DNA of 64,000 nt from Superficieibacter electus (GCF_002915575.1 NZ_PQGD01000014.1:62001-126000); one strand, 5' to 3'. Positions 49,180-60,219 are shown, numbered from the stretch's first letter. Numbers and translations: made by a program. The notes: a model not told the origin generated them from the letters alone.

Positions 49180-51168
49180 TTAATTGGGCGTTACCACATT
49201 GACCCAAAGCTCAAACTGATCCAGCGTGCCGATAATTTCATCCAGCTTCGCAGCATTGCCGATCACTTTGACTTTCTTCGCTTTCACCAGATCGGCGATT
49301 TTCGCCTGGCCCAGCAGAACGTCATGCAGATCGGCACGACTGATATAGAACGATGCATCTGCCTTCGGCTGCAACGTCTGGCGATAATTGAGAACGCTGT
49401 TATTCAGCGTCAGGTTCAGGTTCTCATGGTTATCCAGATTGAAGTTCAGACTGATGTTCTTACCCGCGGCTTTCGCGCTGTCCAGCCGTACGCCCATATA
49501 GTCAAACAGCATTTCTACTGTCATCCCCTTAAGGGTATCCGGAGAGTCGGTGCTGCCGTGCTTAAACTTATGTACGCCTTCACGCAGCTCCTTCGCGCCA
49601 GTCAGATAGAAGCCGCGCCAGGTAGCCGATTCCGCCTGATAGCCCAGTTGTTCAAACGTATCAGCCTGTAGATTGCGTGCCACCTGATAGTTAGGTTCAG
49701 CGGAGAGAACCTGTTTTAACAGTTCGGCTGCCCAGCGATAGTCGCCGCTGTTATAAGCTTCCTGCGCCAGTTTTACCGCATGAGCCGAGCCGCCCAGCGC
49801 TTTTACATAGCGTTTGCCCATATCGACCTGGCTGTAAGGGTCGAGGTTCGCCGGGTTGCCATCAAAATAGCCGAGATAGTAGTTGTACACCGCACGGGCG
49901 TTGTGGCTGACGGAGCCGTAGTAGCCGCGACTGGCCCAATTCTGCTCCAGGGTTTTCGGCAGTTTAATCATGTTGCCGATTTCGTTCATTGTATAACCCT
50001 GGTTGGCCAGGTGCAGGGTCTGGTCATGGATATACTTGATGGTATCGCGGTATTTACCGATATAGTCATTAATGTGCTGATTACCCCAGACCGGCCAGGT
50101 ATGTGGCATAAATAAGACTTCCGCCTGGCTACCCCACATATCCAGCGTTTCATTGAGATAAGAAGCCCACTTGCTGGTATCACGGGTTTTCGCGCCGCGC
50201 AGGGTATAGAAGTTATGCTGCAGATGCGTGGCGTTTTCCGCCGTGCACAGCGCCTTCAGCGCCGGAATGTAGAAGTGCATTTCCGCTGGCGCTTCACTAC
50301 CCGGGGCCATCAGGAAATCAAACTCCAGACCATCAATCACCATTTTTTCGCCCGTTTTGGTGATCGATTTGGTGGGCGCGATAATGGTTGGGAAACTGGC
50401 TGCTGGGGTAACGCCCAGACCGTTGCCGATATTCCCTTGTGGGTTATGTGGCAGCAACAGGCCGTAGGAGTAGAGCGAACGGCGGCTCATGATATTACCC
50501 AGTAACACGTTCTCGCTGATGGCTTCATTCATAAATCCAGCCGGGGCGATAACCTGTACTTTGCCAGCTTTTACGTCATCTTCGGAGATAACGCCCTTAA
50601 CACCGCCGTAATGGTCAGTATGGCTGTGGGAGTAGATTACGGCGACAACGGGTTTTTTCGGACGATGCTGATAATAAAGCTCAAGGCTGGCTTTTGCCGC
50701 TTTATCGCTCAGGAGCGGGTCAATCACAATGATTCCGGTATCGCCTTCAATAAAGGTGATGTTGGCAATGTCCAGCCCGCGAACCTGGTACATGCGGTCA
50801 GTGACTTTAAACAGACCAGAAATGCCATTGAGCTGACTCTGTCGCCACAGGCTGGGGTTGACCGTATCCGGCGCTGGCGCATTGATATCAAAACGATAAT
50901 CATAAGCACGGTAGACCGCTTTCCCCTCAGCGTTTTTCAGCACGCCTTCATCAGGCAGCGGCGCGATAAAACCGCGTTGTGCATCGTCAAAGTCCTGCCG
51001 GTTACTAAATGGCAGCGTTTGCTGATATTGCTGGTTAACCTGTTTGGTCTCAGAGGTAGCATCTTTTGCTACTGCAGCGGCAAATGCCGGGCTGAATGTG
51101 AATAAACCGTAAGCGGCAGCGATAGCGATCGCTATTCGGCTAGTGCGTGATTTTATGGATACTAACAT
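49180..51168 (-). CDS. yjcS: YjcS/SdsA-type alkylsulfatase, copy 1
   Basis: Periplasmic metallo-beta-lactamase-fold sulfatase predicted to cleave primary alkyl sulfates such as dodecyl sulfate. 662 residues. Signal peptide about residues 1-31 ([20 protein letters not shown], cleaved after AFA). The zinc motif HSHTDH is at residues 181-186 with YGGVKG. Glu/Asp ligands around [20 protein letters not shown] and the SdsA-type dimerisation and C-terminal SCP2-like domain ([20 protein letters not shown]) are present. It is the downstream member of a tandem pair with a gene 105 bp away. Stretches of dozens of residues, such as the region around [15 protein letters not shown], are identical between the two. 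Confidence 0.93.
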   Translation of the reverse strand: MLVSIKSRTSRIAIAIAAAYGLFTFSPAFAAAVAKDATSETKQVNQQYQQTLPFSNRQDFDDAQRGFIAPLPDEGVLKNAEGKAVYRAYDYRFDINAPAPDTVNPSLWRQSQLNGISGLFKVTDRMYQVRGLDIANITFIEGDTGIIVIDPLLSDKAAKASLELYYQHRPKKPVVAVIYSHSHTDHYGGVKGVISEDDVKAGKVQVIAPAGFMNEAISENVLLGNIMSRRSLYSYGLLLPHNPQGNIGNGLGVTPAASFPTIIAPTKSITKTGEKMVIDGLEFDFLMAPGSEAPAEMHFYIPALKALCTAENATHLQHNFYTLRGAKTRDTSKWASYLNETLDMWGSQAEVLFMPHTWPVWGNQHINDYIGKYRDTIKYIHDQTLHLANQGYTMNEIGNMIKLPKTLEQNWASRGYYGSVSHNARAVYNYYLGYFDGNPANLDPYSQVDMGKRYVKALGGSAHAVKLAQEAYNSGDYRWAAELLKQVLSAEPNYQVARNLQADTFEQLGYQAESATWRGFYLTGAKELREGVHKFKHGSTDSPDTLKGMTVEMLFDYMGVRLDSAKAAGKNISLNFNLDNHENLNLTLNNSVLNYRQTLQPKADASFYISRADLHDVLLGQAKIADLVKAKKVKVIGNAAKLDEIIGTLDQFELWVNVVTPN

Positions 51169-51273
51169 TTTGCTTTCTCTTTCCCTTTAGATTTTGCCGT
51201 CAGCAAACGCGGTACGCGTGTCGTCGCGGCACAACAATGCCCATCCAGTCCGGATGGGCTGGTGTGTAAATGA

Positions 51274-53259
51274 TTAATTGGGCGTTACCACATTGACCCA
51301 AAAGTCGAACTGATCCAGCGTGCCGATGATTTCATCCAGCTTCGTGGCATTGCCGATCACTTTGACTTTCTTCGCTTTCACCAGATCGGCCATCTTCGCC
51401 TGACCCGTCAGCACGTTGTGCAGATCGGCACGGCTCATATAGAACGATGCATCCGCCTTCGGTTGCAGCGTCTGACGATGATTGAGCACGCTGTCATTCA
51501 GGGACAGATTCAGGTTGTCACCGTGATCCAGATTGAAGTTCAGGCTGATGTCTTTGCCCGCGGCCTTCGCGCTGTCCAGGCGGATCGCCATATAATCAAA
51601 CAGCATTTCTACCGTCATACCTTTAAGGGTATCCTCGGAAGCGGTTGCGCCAACGGGGACCTTCCTTACACCAGTACGAAGCTCTTGCGCACCGGTCAGG
51701 TAAAAACCGCGCCAGGTGGCGGACTCAGCTTGATAGCCCAGTTGTTCGAAGGTATCGGCCTGCAGGTTTTTGGCGATCTGGTCGCCAGGATCGGCGGCAA
51801 TAACCTGTTTGAGCAGCTCTGCCGCCCAGCGGTAATCACCCTGCTTATAGGCATCACTCGCCAGATTGATAACGTGTGCTGAACCGCCGAGCGCTTTGAC
51901 GTAGCGTTTGCCCATATCAACCTGACCGTAAGGATCGAGATTAGCCGGATTGCCGTCGAAGTAGCCGAGATAGAAGTTATAAACCGCGCGGGCGTTGTGG
52001 CTGACAGAGCCATAGTAGCCACGGCTGGCCCAATTCTGCTCCAGGGTTTTCGGCAGTTTAATCATGTTGCCGATTTCATTCATCGTATAACCCTGGTTGG
52101 CCAGGTGCAGGGTCTGGTCATGGATATACTTGATGGTATCGCGGTATTTACCTATATAGTCATTAATATGCTGATTACCCCAGACCGGCCAGGTGTGTGG
52201 CATAAATAAGACTTCGGCCTGACTGCCCCACATATCCAGAGTTTGGTTCAGATACGCTGTCCATTTACTGGTGTCACGAGTTTTTGCCCCGCGCAGGGTG
52301 TAGAAGTTATGCTGCAGATGCGTGGCGTTTTCGGCGGTGCACAGCGCTTTGAGTGCCGGAATGTAGAAGTGCATTTCGGCAGGCGCTTCGCTGCCCGGTG
52401 CCATCAGGAAGTCAAATTCCAGACCGTCAATAATACGTTTCTCACCGGTTTTGGTGATGGAGAAGGTGGGGGGAATAATGGTAGGTGTACCGCCGCTGAC
52501 GGCAACGCCCAGTCCATTGCCGATATTGCCTTTGGCGTTATGTGGCAGTAAAGAGCTATAGGAATAGGAACCACGGCGACTCATAATGTTGCCGGTTAGC
52601 ACGTTTTCGCTGATGGCTTCCTCCATAAAGCCTACCGGAGCGATAATTTGCACCTTACCAGACTTCACGTCGGCTTCTGAAACGATGCCTTTTACGCCAC
52701 CATAGTGATCGACGTGGCTGTGAGTATAAATGACCGCCACAACGGGTTTTTGTGGGCGATGCTGAAAGTATAAATCGAGGCTGGCTTTAGCTGCTGGAGC
52801 GGAAACCAGCGGGTCAATAACGATAATCCCGGTATCACCTTCGATAAAGGTTATATTGGAGATATCCTGACCGCGCACCTGATACATGCGGTCTGTCACT
52901 TTAAACAGACCAGAAATACCGTTGAGCTGCGACTGACGCCACAGGCTGGGGTTTACCGTCTCTGGTGCGGTGGCATTGATATCAAATTTATAATCTTCCG
53001 CCCGATAATACTGTTTTCCGTCTGCGTTTTTCAGGATGCCCTGATCCAGCAGTGGTGCGATAAATCCGCGCTGGGCATCTTCAAAATCCTGGCGGTCACT
53101 AAAAGGTAATGACTGGATATACTTTTGGTTGATCTGTTGAGTATATTTTGTTGCATCTTTAGGGGCTTCAACGGCGAAGGCGGAGTTAACAAGGAACCCC
53201 GTTGCTGCGGTGATAGCAATGAACGTCCTGCTCAGGCGAAATAACCGGGAGTTATTCAT
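51274..53259 (-). CDS. YjcS/SdsA-type alkylsulfatase, copy 2
   Basis: Paralogue of the preceding entry and upstream in the same orientation. 661 residues from ATG 53259 ([20 protein letters not shown]), with GGAGATTTAT before it. Signal peptide about residues 1-29 (cleaved after AFA). The zinc motif is HSHVDH at 180-185 (Thr to Val relative to copy 1), then YGGVKG. The same C-terminal domain carries [20 protein letters not shown]. The two proteins are nearly identical in the catalytic and central region but differ in the signal peptide, the region around residues 70-100, and in 460-545. I cannot say which is the orthologue of E. coli yjcS. Both look intact. Confidence 0.9.
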   Translation of the reverse strand: MNNSRLFRLSRTFIAITAATGFLVNSAFAVEAPKDATKYTQQINQKYIQSLPFSDRQDFEDAQRGFIAPLLDQGILKNADGKQYYRAEDYKFDINATAPETVNPSLWRQSQLNGISGLFKVTDRMYQVRGQDISNITFIEGDTGIIVIDPLVSAPAAKASLDLYFQHRPQKPVVAVIYTHSHVDHYGGVKGIVSEADVKSGKVQIIAPVGFMEEAISENVLTGNIMSRRGSYSYSSLLPHNAKGNIGNGLGVAVSGGTPTIIPPTFSITKTGEKRIIDGLEFDFLMAPGSEAPAEMHFYIPALKALCTAENATHLQHNFYTLRGAKTRDTSKWTAYLNQTLDMWGSQAEVLFMPHTWPVWGNQHINDYIGKYRDTIKYIHDQTLHLANQGYTMNEIGNMIKLPKTLEQNWASRGYYGSVSHNARAVYNFYLGYFDGNPANLDPYGQVDMGKRYVKALGGSAHVINLASDAYKQGDYRWAAELLKQVIAADPGDQIAKNLQADTFEQLGYQAESATWRGFYLTGAQELRTGVRKVPVGATASEDTLKGMTVEMLFDYMAIRLDSAKAAGKDISLNFNLDHGDNLNLSLNDSVLNHRQTLQPKADASFYMSRADLHNVLTGQAKMADLVKAKKVKVIGNATKLDEIIGTLDQFDFWVNVVTPN

Positions 53260-53672
53260 ATAAATCTCCATTTATTATTCATGGTGTAAATTAATCAAGC
53301 TGAAAAGAAAGGTCGCAATTTCTGGAAGTATCATATGATCCAATTTAATATTTTATGAAGAATAATTGTGAGGTAGTTAACTAATTTTATAAGGTATTTG
53401 TGCGCTATCGGAAGGCGATGTCTGAAACAGGTCTCAGGCAGGTCAATAAGCTGTGGTTTTATTGTTTGTATGTATGTTTTTATTTTTTTTATATATTTGA
53501 TAAATGAATTGAGATGGCCCAGCGATTAATACGTCAGTGCCGCCCTGGCGAGGGAAAACATATTAATAAATGGTACCGTATGCCAGAGCAAAGAATGACA
53601 GTGATTCACTTCGGTTGGTAAGAAGGGGAAAATTGACGGAGTCAGCGGCACGCTTAACGCGCCGCCACCGGA
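53260..53672. other. AT-rich intergenic region between alkylsulfatase genes and phnH
   Basis: About 410 bp, very AT-rich around 53460-53510 (poly-T tracts), presumably containing the promoter of the upstream alkylsulfatase gene. A GC-rich imperfect hairpin at about 53645-53666 could terminate phnH. No gene-sized frame with support was found. Confidence 0.45.
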
Positions 53673-54134
53673 TTACTTTGTGCCGCCTGCCTCAACGTAG
53701 GTACTCCGCGGGATCGCCATCAGCCGTTCGCCGCACACGAGGATCAGGTCGAGTCCCAGCGGCACGGGTAGAGGGCGCTCTATTAACTCGTGAAGCAAAC
53801 ATGTTGGCAGCTTTGGCGCAATCATGCGCGCTTCCGCCATCCCGTTACCACTCAGCTGCAGCATTTGACCGCCGCTCAGGCTGGTGACTTCTAAAATCAG
53901 CATCACATTTCTGTCAAAGCACAGATTCTGTTGCACCAGTTGATGGCTGGCTGTGGCAGGAAGCCAGACTGGCGTATTGCTATCGGCCAGCGTCATCAGC
54001 CGGTTCGCCGTGGTGAGATCGAAAGGATGATGAAGCGAGACAATCACACCCGGTTCACTCATGGCTTTCATTAAACGACGGGAACCAGACTGGGTTTTTT
54101 GTTCGGGCAGGGTAAACGCGGTTTGTAGGGTCAT
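53673..54134 (-). CDS. phnH: Solitary, internally shortened PhnH-like protein
   Basis: PhnH is a core subunit of the C-P lyase complex (PhnGHIJ) that breaks down phosphonates. This copy is 153 residues from ATG 54134 ([20 protein letters not shown]), with GGAGAGATGT upstream; E. coli PhnH as I recall is 194. Both ends match well: [26 protein letters not shown], then [34 protein letters not shown] and [16 protein letters not shown]-type ending. A block of about 40 residues between VQQNLCFD and RNVMLILEV is missing without loss of frame. No other phn gene is adjacent, so this is probably a relic or a repurposed fragment of a deleted phn operon. Confidence 0.85.
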   Translation of the reverse strand: MTLQTAFTLPEQKTQSGSRRLMKAMSEPGVIVSLHHPFDLTTANRLMTLADSNTPVWLPATASHQLVQQNLCFDRNVMLILEVTSLSGGQMLQLSGNGMAEARMIAPKLPTCLLHELIERPLPVPLGLDLILVCGERLMAIPRSTYVEAGGTK

Positions 54135-54310
54135 ACATCTCTCCGGCAACCAGCATAAAAAGTCATTCCGGCTGGCTGGCGATATTTACGGCACGGTGAC
54201 GAGATTATTTATGTTAAGGCATCTTTTGCGAGGCTGGTTCATCGTGGCGGTTAATGATGACAATTTCGTTACACAATGATGAATGCGAGATGAAGAGTGG
54301 AGAACGAGCG

Positions 54311-54335
54311 AAAAAGGCGGGCATATCTACCCGCC
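54311..54335 (-). terminator. Terminator of yjdM
   Basis: On the minus strand GGCGGG, 8-base loop, CCCGCC is followed by TTTTTCGC. It lies 8 bp beyond the yjdM stop codon. Confidence 0.8.
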
Positions 54336-54342
54336 GCCAGGA

Positions 54343-54678
54343 TCAGTTCTTTTTCACAAACTCAGACTTCAGCTTCATCGGGCCGAAACCGTCGATTTTA
54401 CAATCGATATTATGATCGCCTTCCACCAGGCGGATATTTTTCACTTTCGTGCCGATTTTCAACATTGAAGAGCTGCCTTTTACCTTCAGGTCTTTTACCA
54501 CCGTCACGCTGTCACCGTCCGCCAGCAGGTTACCATTAGCATCTTTTACGATAAGCTGGTCGTTATCCTGCGCGGGTTCTGCGTCGTTCCATTCGTGAGC
54601 GCATTCCGGGCAGATGAACATACCGTTGTCTTCATAGGTGTATTCAGAATTGCATTGTGGGCAGTGGGGAAGTTGCAT
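54343..54678 (-). CDS. yjdM: Zinc-ribbon protein YjdM (PhnA family)
   Basis: 111 residues from ATG 54678 ([20 protein letters not shown]), preceded by GAGGATAAGAAC; the longer open frame to 54864 is not supported. N-terminal zinc ribbon CPQC...CPEC, then a C-terminal SH3-like PhnA domain ([35 protein letters not shown]). Historically called PhnA, but it is not the phosphonoacetate hydrolase of that name and its function is unknown. Located between the phnH remnant and crfC, as E. coli has it between phn and crfC. Confidence 0.95.
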   Translation of the reverse strand: MQLPHCPQCNSEYTYEDNGMFICPECAHEWNDAEPAQDNDQLIVKDANGNLLADGDSVTVVKDLKVKGSSSMLKIGTKVKNIRLVEGDHNIDCKIDGFGPMKLKSEFVKKN

Positions 54679-55207
54679 GTTCTTATCCTCATAAGTGCTT
54701 GCAAAACTGGTAGTTAGCCAGAAAAACCCGGCATTTTGCCGGAAAAGGCGGCAATTATACCTTAAATTCCGTACTTTTGTTGATGCTATTGTGGAATCGC
54801 AGGGCGTTCCATTGCGTTGCCGTGAGTGCAGAGAATTTTTATGAACGGAAATTGCTACCCTCAACTATTTCAGATATGGTGAAGCAACGCATTTTCATCA
54901 ATAAAAGTGCGATTTCTTGCCAATCCCCACCGCATCTGCGCGTGGTCAGCCCTCCACCTTACGTGGGTAGATATACGAAGATATATCCGGGTGTTTATTA
55001 AAAATGAGCTACGCTGAACATTTTCCTGCTTACCGGGGAGTATGCTATGTATTGCTCGTTCAGCATCAAAAAAATATATTAGCCAATGCCAACGAGTATT
55101 ATGGCGTTAAAACTATTTACCATAAGAAATTATAGAAAACTAAAATTGGTAATAAAAAGTCTGACAAATAAAATCAATAAAATTTGCGTTAAGGGAAGAC
55201 TTTAACC
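54679..55207. other. Intergenic region between yjdM and crfC
   Basis: 529 bp with divergent promoters of yjdM and crfC. The half next to crfC is AT-rich. A 74-codon frame at 54777-55001 has no ribosome site and no protein-like conserved pattern, so it is not called. No repeat seen. Confidence 0.45.
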
Positions 55208-57550
55208 ATGTACACACAGACGATCTACGAATTAAGTCAAGAAGCTGAACGCCTGCTGCAGCTTGCGCAGCATCATTTGCAGGCCATAAAAATTCCGCTT
55301 CCTGAGGTTCTGGAGGGCGAGCCTACTATTAATGGTAGCCAATATCAGCATCATTTTAGTGCGCGAGGTATTGAGGCTCAACAGGCCACACTAAATAACG
55401 AATTACGTAAAATTACCCGTCTGGAAATGGTGCTGGCCATTGTTGGGACCATGAAAGCAGGAAAATCCACCACTATTAACGCTATTGTTGGTACTGAGGT
55501 TTTACCAAACCGTAATCGTCCTATGACGGCGTTACCCACGCTCATTAGACATACCTCCGGGCAGAAAGAGCCTATTCTGCATTTCTCCCATGTCGCCCCT
55601 ATCGAAAAATTAATGCATGTTCTGCAAAATAGTCTCTTGTTGGTCGATCGACAAACACTGGCACAACACCTTGAAATTGATAAAGATATGGCGCTTTTAC
55701 TGGAAAGTATTGCTAATGGCGTTGCATTTGAAAAGCATTATCTTGGTGCGGAGCCCATCTTTCACTGCCTGAAAAGTCTTAACGATCTGGTGCGGCTGTC
55801 ACGGGCGCTGGATGTCGATTTTCCTTTTTCTGATTATGCGGCGATCGAGCATATTCCGGTGATAGAAGTCGAATTTATCCATTTGTCTGGTATGGATACC
55901 AATCCAGGTCAGTTAACGTTGCTGGATACCCCCGGCCCGAATGAAGCCGGCCAGCCACATTTGCAAAAAATGCTTAATGAGCAGCTGGCACGAGCTTCAG
56001 CAGTACTGGCGGTGATGGATTACACGCAGCTAAAATCCATTTCGGATCATGAAGTGCGCCAGGCGATCTCCGCCGTTGGCCGGTCAGTGCCGCTTTACGC
56101 GCTGGTAAATAAGTTCGATCAAAAAGATCGTAATAGCGATGATGCGGAACAGGTACGCGCGCTGATCTCCGGAACCTTAATGAAAGGGCTGATCGCGCCA
56201 GGGCAGATCTTTCCGGTCTCCTCTATGTGGGGCTATCTGGCTAATCGCGCACGTTATGAACTGGCCACGTTCGGTAAGCTGCCCGACCCTGATGATCAAC
56301 GTTGGGTGCAGGATTTTGCCGAGGCGGCATTGGGAAGACGCTGGCGGACTGCCGATCTGGATGATATTGAGCATATTCGCCATGCTGCCGATCTATTATG
56401 GGAGGATTCGCTTTTTGAGCGGCCAATCATGAGCCTGCTACATGCCGCTCATGCCAATGCCTCCTTATATGCCTTGCGATCTGCCTCCCATAAATTGCTG
56501 AACTATGCACAAAGCGCCAGAGAGTATCTTGAATTCCGCCATCAGGGGCTGACCATCACTTTTGACGCGCTACAGTGCAGTATCGGGCTTCTTGAAGAGG
56601 ATATGACACAGCTTCGTTTAAAGCAGGAAGGAGTCAGGGATGAAATTGATCATGAGGTTAAGCAGTGGCTCACCGCGGCGACAGAGTTTGTTGAGCGGCA
56701 GAGGCGGGAAACCCAACGCGCTATTGAAGATGGTTTCCGGCCGGTGCGTCTGTTAAGTCTGATGAACCTCAGTCATGCCGATTTACGCCAGGATAACGAC
56801 ACCGGGCACAAGCAACTGGTGTTGAGTAATGAAGGGCAGGCGCAAATTATACTGAGTAAAATTCGCGTGGCCTCTGAGACGACGTTGACGTCAGCCCACG
56901 ATACGGCCGCGCGGGAGTTGGGAATACGGTTCAGCCAGCTTGAAAGCACCCTCACGCGCGCACTTAACGACACATTACGGCCTATTGAGCAGCGGATTAA
57001 ACAAGATCTTAACCAGTCTGGCTTCGGCGTGCACATTGGCCTGCCCTCATTTCAGGCAGGCAGCGTGAATTTTAATGCGCCCCAATTATTTAACGACGTT
57101 ATCTTTCCTGAAGAGAACGAAGGCGACGTGCCGTCGCGCGCCTCCGGCGTGCGTGAGGCGGTATCGCGCTGGCTGAATAACCCCAACTGGGGTTGGGATG
57201 ATTATGTGATTTCAAGAACGCGCTATGTCATCGATCTTACCGCGCTGGAAGATAAACTCATTCAACACATTAATGCATTTTACACGCAGCTGCTCGCGGA
57301 TGCCGTGGCTCAGGTTGAGCTATCCGTTTCGTCGGGTATGAGTACGTTTTTCAATGAATTTTCCCAAACCCTGAGTGAATTACAAAAAAGTTTGCAGGAC
57401 AGTCTGGTCCTGCGCCAGCAACGTGAATCAACGGTCAAAACGTTACGTCAGCAATTGCAATACAGTTTGACCGCCGTGCAGTGGATTCAGGAGGACGCGC
57501 GTCTGCTGCGCGATGATATTCAAACTCTCTTTGCGGCTGAAAACCCATGA
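55208..57550 (+). CDS. crfC: Clamp-binding dynamin-like GTPase CrfC
   Basis: Dynamin-like protein that in E. coli binds the DNA polymerase sliding clamp and helps nascent sister chromosome colocation. 780 residues here, longer than the 742 I recall for E. coli; the extra length is spread over the middle and C-terminal helical part. GTPase G1 IVGTMKAGKSTT at residues 78-89, G3 LLDTPGPNE, and G4 LVNKFDQKDRNS. Long helical stalk with repeated Gln/Glu-rich segments follows. N-terminal MYTQTIYELSQEAERLLQLA holds the region reported to bind the clamp (a QAERL-type hexapeptide). The stop overlaps the yjcZ start. Confidence 0.93.
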   Translation: MYTQTIYELSQEAERLLQLAQHHLQAIKIPLPEVLEGEPTINGSQYQHHFSARGIEAQQATLNNELRKITRLEMVLAIVGTMKAGKSTTINAIVGTEVLPNRNRPMTALPTLIRHTSGQKEPILHFSHVAPIEKLMHVLQNSLLLVDRQTLAQHLEIDKDMALLLESIANGVAFEKHYLGAEPIFHCLKSLNDLVRLSRALDVDFPFSDYAAIEHIPVIEVEFIHLSGMDTNPGQLTLLDTPGPNEAGQPHLQKMLNEQLARASAVLAVMDYTQLKSISDHEVRQAISAVGRSVPLYALVNKFDQKDRNSDDAEQVRALISGTLMKGLIAPGQIFPVSSMWGYLANRARYELATFGKLPDPDDQRWVQDFAEAALGRRWRTADLDDIEHIRHAADLLWEDSLFERPIMSLLHAAHANASLYALRSASHKLLNYAQSAREYLEFRHQGLTITFDALQCSIGLLEEDMTQLRLKQEGVRDEIDHEVKQWLTAATEFVERQRRETQRAIEDGFRPVRLLSLMNLSHADLRQDNDTGHKQLVLSNEGQAQIILSKIRVASETTLTSAHDTAARELGIRFSQLESTLTRALNDTLRPIEQRIKQDLNQSGFGVHIGLPSFQAGSVNFNAPQLFNDVIFPEENEGDVPSRASGVREAVSRWLNNPNWGWDDYVISRTRYVIDLTALEDKLIQHINAFYTQLLADAVAQVELSVSSGMSTFFNEFSQTLSELQKSLQDSLVLRQQRESTVKTLRQQLQYSLTAVQWIQEDARLLRDDIQTLFAAENP

Positions 57551-58434
57551 ATACCCCTTTGCTTGATGGACCCGCCCGTCCGCTTGAATCTGTTCATGCG
57601 AAATTTATCGTCGATCTGGTGCTGGGTATTGATAATCCGCGTCAGACGGCGGTTCCGCCTCAGCAGTTGCGTTTTCGCGAACGCTTAATGAATGAAATTA
57701 TGGCTCAGGCACAGCTCCGTACCTGGTCGATGGTCGGTGCGCTTAGTGAAAATCCGGCAATGCGGGTAGGGCTGGCTGATAAACTGGCAAGCACGCTGGA
57801 CCCGGGACACCTGGCCTTAACTAAAATGGGTCACCACCTGCATATCCTGCAGCAAAAAGGCAACGAAACCCCCGGCACACTGCAACTGTATGCGACTACA
57901 GGCGAGCGTTTTCTTCGCCGCGCCGCCCATAAGCAACGTGCATTATCCCAGCGCGGACTGATGGTGCAGGCCGGAGAACACAGCGATCAGGTCTTTACCC
58001 GTTGGCAGGCAGGAAACTATAGCGGCTGGTCGTTGGCGGGACGTTGTTTTATAGCGCTTGAAGAGTTGCGCTGGGGAGCATTTGGTGATGCCTGCCGGTT
58101 GTTAACCGGCGAGGCGAAAGCGCTGCTGATGGATAACTTACGTGCGATGGCTACGCAGTACCTGGCGCAAAGCATTCATGCAGCATCGGCGACGCGTCAT
58201 TTTTATCTTCAATGGTTGACCAGCCCCGTTGCGCCTGCGCTGATGGATCATAAAGAAATGCTGTGCTGGCTTGGTAGTGATTGCGATAGCGAGCATCATC
58301 CGGTGAGCTGGTCGGTGACGCAGACCTGGCAAACCATCGCGCTCGGCATGCCGAGACTCTGTTCTGCCACGCGGCTGGCAACCGCGATGGTCGATGAAAT
58401 CTTTCAGGAAGAGGAGATATTCACAGTGGTTTAA
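57547..58434 (+). CDS. yjcZ: YjcZ family protein
   Basis: Soluble protein of unknown function, 295 residues, always found downstream of crfC. It overlaps crfC by 4 bp (ATGA), so the two are made together. No catalytic motif recognised. A conserved core LRTWSMVGALSENPAMRVGL and a repeated Trp-containing segment (GNYSGWSLAGRCFIALEELR) are visible. The C-terminus is acidic (EIFQEEEIFTVV). In E. coli, overexpression effects on motility have been reported for yjcZ; whether that applies here is unknown. Confidence 0.9.
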   Translation: MNTPLLDGPARPLESVHAKFIVDLVLGIDNPRQTAVPPQQLRFRERLMNEIMAQAQLRTWSMVGALSENPAMRVGLADKLASTLDPGHLALTKMGHHLHILQQKGNETPGTLQLYATTGERFLRRAAHKQRALSQRGLMVQAGEHSDQVFTRWQAGNYSGWSLAGRCFIALEELRWGAFGDACRLLTGEAKALLMDNLRAMATQYLAQSIHAASATRHFYLQWLTSPVAPALMDHKEMLCWLGSDCDSEHHPVSWSVTQTWQTIALGMPRLCSATRLATAMVDEIFQEEEIFTVV

Positions 58435-58495
58435 GGCGACCTTTCGCTTTTATTACAACGCAAAGAGAACCTCGTTAACGTACCCATCTGAATTT

Positions 58496-58511
58496 CGTGA
58501 AGTTGATCACA
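58496..58511. promoter_or_regulatory. CRP-like site upstream of proP
   Basis: CGTGAAGTTGATCACA matches TGTGA-N6-TCACA with one mismatch, 206 bp before the proP ATG. E. coli proP P1 carries a very similar CRP site (GTGAAGTTGATCACA), and the following TTTAAACGCTGGTAGGGT resembles that promoter too. Confidence 0.8.
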
Positions 58512-58716
58512 CTTTTAAACGCTGGTAGGGTAGATGTATTATTCATGATCTGAATGATTTGGTTGTGCAGGCTTTAGCCAGCCAGCATAAGTAAACCTGC
58601 TACGCTTGATGTGTGGGTTGCTGATCATGTAGCTCCGCTCGCGAACAACCGCCGTCGTCAAAGGGTGACGATGCGTTTGTGTTGAACGTTCAGGGCGAAA
58701 GTTAACGAGGATAACT

Positions 58717-60219
58717 ATGCTTAAAAGGAAAAAAGTAAAGCCAATCACCCTGCGCGATGTCACCATCATTGATGATGCCAAACTGCGCAAAGCGATTACC
58801 GCAGCCTCGCTCGGTAATGCCATGGAGTGGTTTGACTTTGGTGTGTATGGATTTGTGGCGTATGCGCTCGGTAAAGTCTTCTTCCCGGACGCCAATCCCA
58901 GCGTGCAGATGATTGCTGCACTCGGGACTTTCTCCGTCCCCTTCCTGATCCGTCCCCTGGGTGGGTTGTTCTTCGGGATGCTCGGCGACAAATATGGCCG
59001 GCAAAAAATACTCTCTATTACCATTATTATCATGTCGGTCAGTACCTTCTGTATCGGCCTGATCCCCTCCTATGAATCGATAGGCATCTGGGCACCAATT
59101 TTACTGCTGCTGTGTAAGATGGCGCAGGGATTCTCTGTCGGCGGTGAATACACGGGTGCGTCTATCTTCGTGGCGGAATACTCCCCCGACCGTAAACGTG
59201 GATTTATGGGGAGCTGGCTGGACTTCGGTTCCATCGCCGGGTTTGTGCTGGGAGCAGGAGTCGTTGTACTGCTATCGGCCATCGTTGGCGAAGTGAATTT
59301 CCTCGACTGGGGCTGGCGTATTCCGTTCTTCCTCGCACTGCCGCTGGGTCTGATTGGCCTCTATCTGCGTCATGCGCTGGAAGAAACTCCGGCGTTCCAG
59401 CAGCATGTTGATAAGCTCGAGCAGGGCGACCGTCAGGGATTGCAGGAAGGCCCGAAAGTTTCCTTTAAGGAAATTGCCACCAAACACTGGCGCAGTCTGC
59501 TGACCTGTATTGGTCTGGTCATCGCGACCAACGTGACCTATTACATGCTGCTTACTTACATGCCGAGCTACCTGTCGCATAACCTGCACTACTCGGAAGA
59601 TCATGGGGTGCTGATTATTATCGCCATCATGATCGGGATGCTGTTTGTCCAGCCGATTATGGGCCTGCTGAGTGACCGCTTCGGGCGTCGTCCTTTTGTG
59701 TTACTGGGCAGTATTGCGCTCTTTGCTCTCGCCATCCCGGCGTTTATCCTGATCAACAGTGATGTGCTCGGCTTAATTTTTGCCGGTCTGTTGATCCTGG
59801 CGGTGGTGCTTAACTGTTTCACCGGGGTAATGGCCTCGACGCTGCCAGCAATGTTCCCGACGCACTTGCGTTACAGTGCGCTCGCCAGTTCATTTAATAT
59901 TTCAATCCTGATTGCTGGTCTGACGCCGACGCTGGCCGCATGGCTGGTGGAAAGCACGCAGAACCTGATGATGCCTGCTTATTACCTGATGGTCGTCGCA
60001 GCAATTGGTTTGATTACCGGTCTGACCATGAAGGAAACCGCAAATCTGCCGCTGAAAGGGGCCACGCCTGCGGCGTCTGACCTCCAGGAAGCGAAAGAAA
60101 TCCTTCAGGAGCATCACGACAATATTGAGCAGAAAATTGAAGATATCGACAAAGAGATTGCCGAGCTTCAGGAAAAACGCTCCCGTCTGGTGCAGCAGCA
60201 TCCGGTGATTAACGACTAA
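58717..60219 (+). CDS. proP: Osmoprotectant:proton symporter ProP
   Basis: Major facilitator (MHS family) that takes up proline, glycine betaine and other osmoprotectants when osmolality rises; it is itself an osmosensor. 500 residues. Twelve TM helices. The MFS loop 2-3 signature reads GGLFFGMLGDKYGRQK, and the 8-9 copy GLLSDRFGRRP. The C-terminal cytoplasmic tail from about residue 455 is an antiparallel coiled coil (EILQEHHDNIEQKIEDIDKE, then IAELQEKRSRLVQQ) that tunes osmosensing. ATG 58717 follows GAGGATAACT. Ends at a strong terminator. Confidence 0.98.
   Translation: MLKRKKVKPITLRDVTIIDDAKLRKAITAASLGNAMEWFDFGVYGFVAYALGKVFFPDANPSVQMIAALGTFSVPFLIRPLGGLFFGMLGDKYGRQKILSITIIIMSVSTFCIGLIPSYESIGIWAPILLLLCKMAQGFSVGGEYTGASIFVAEYSPDRKRGFMGSWLDFGSIAGFVLGAGVVVLLSAIVGEVNFLDWGWRIPFFLALPLGLIGLYLRHALEETPAFQQHVDKLEQGDRQGLQEGPKVSFKEIATKHWRSLLTCIGLVIATNVTYYMLLTYMPSYLSHNLHYSEDHGVLIIIAIMIGMLFVQPIMGLLSDRFGRRPFVLLGSIALFALAIPAFILINSDVLGLIFAGLLILAVVLNCFTGVMASTLPAMFPTHLRYSALASSFNISILIAGLTPTLAAWLVESTQNLMMPAYYLMVVAAIGLITGLTMKETANLPLKGATPAASDLQEAKEILQEHHDNIEQKIEDIDKEIAELQEKRSRLVQQHPVIND

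Noticed and set aside
54777-55001. 74-codon frame between yjdM and crfC
   Set aside because: No ribosome site and no recognisable or domain-like sequence; more likely chance in an intergenic region.
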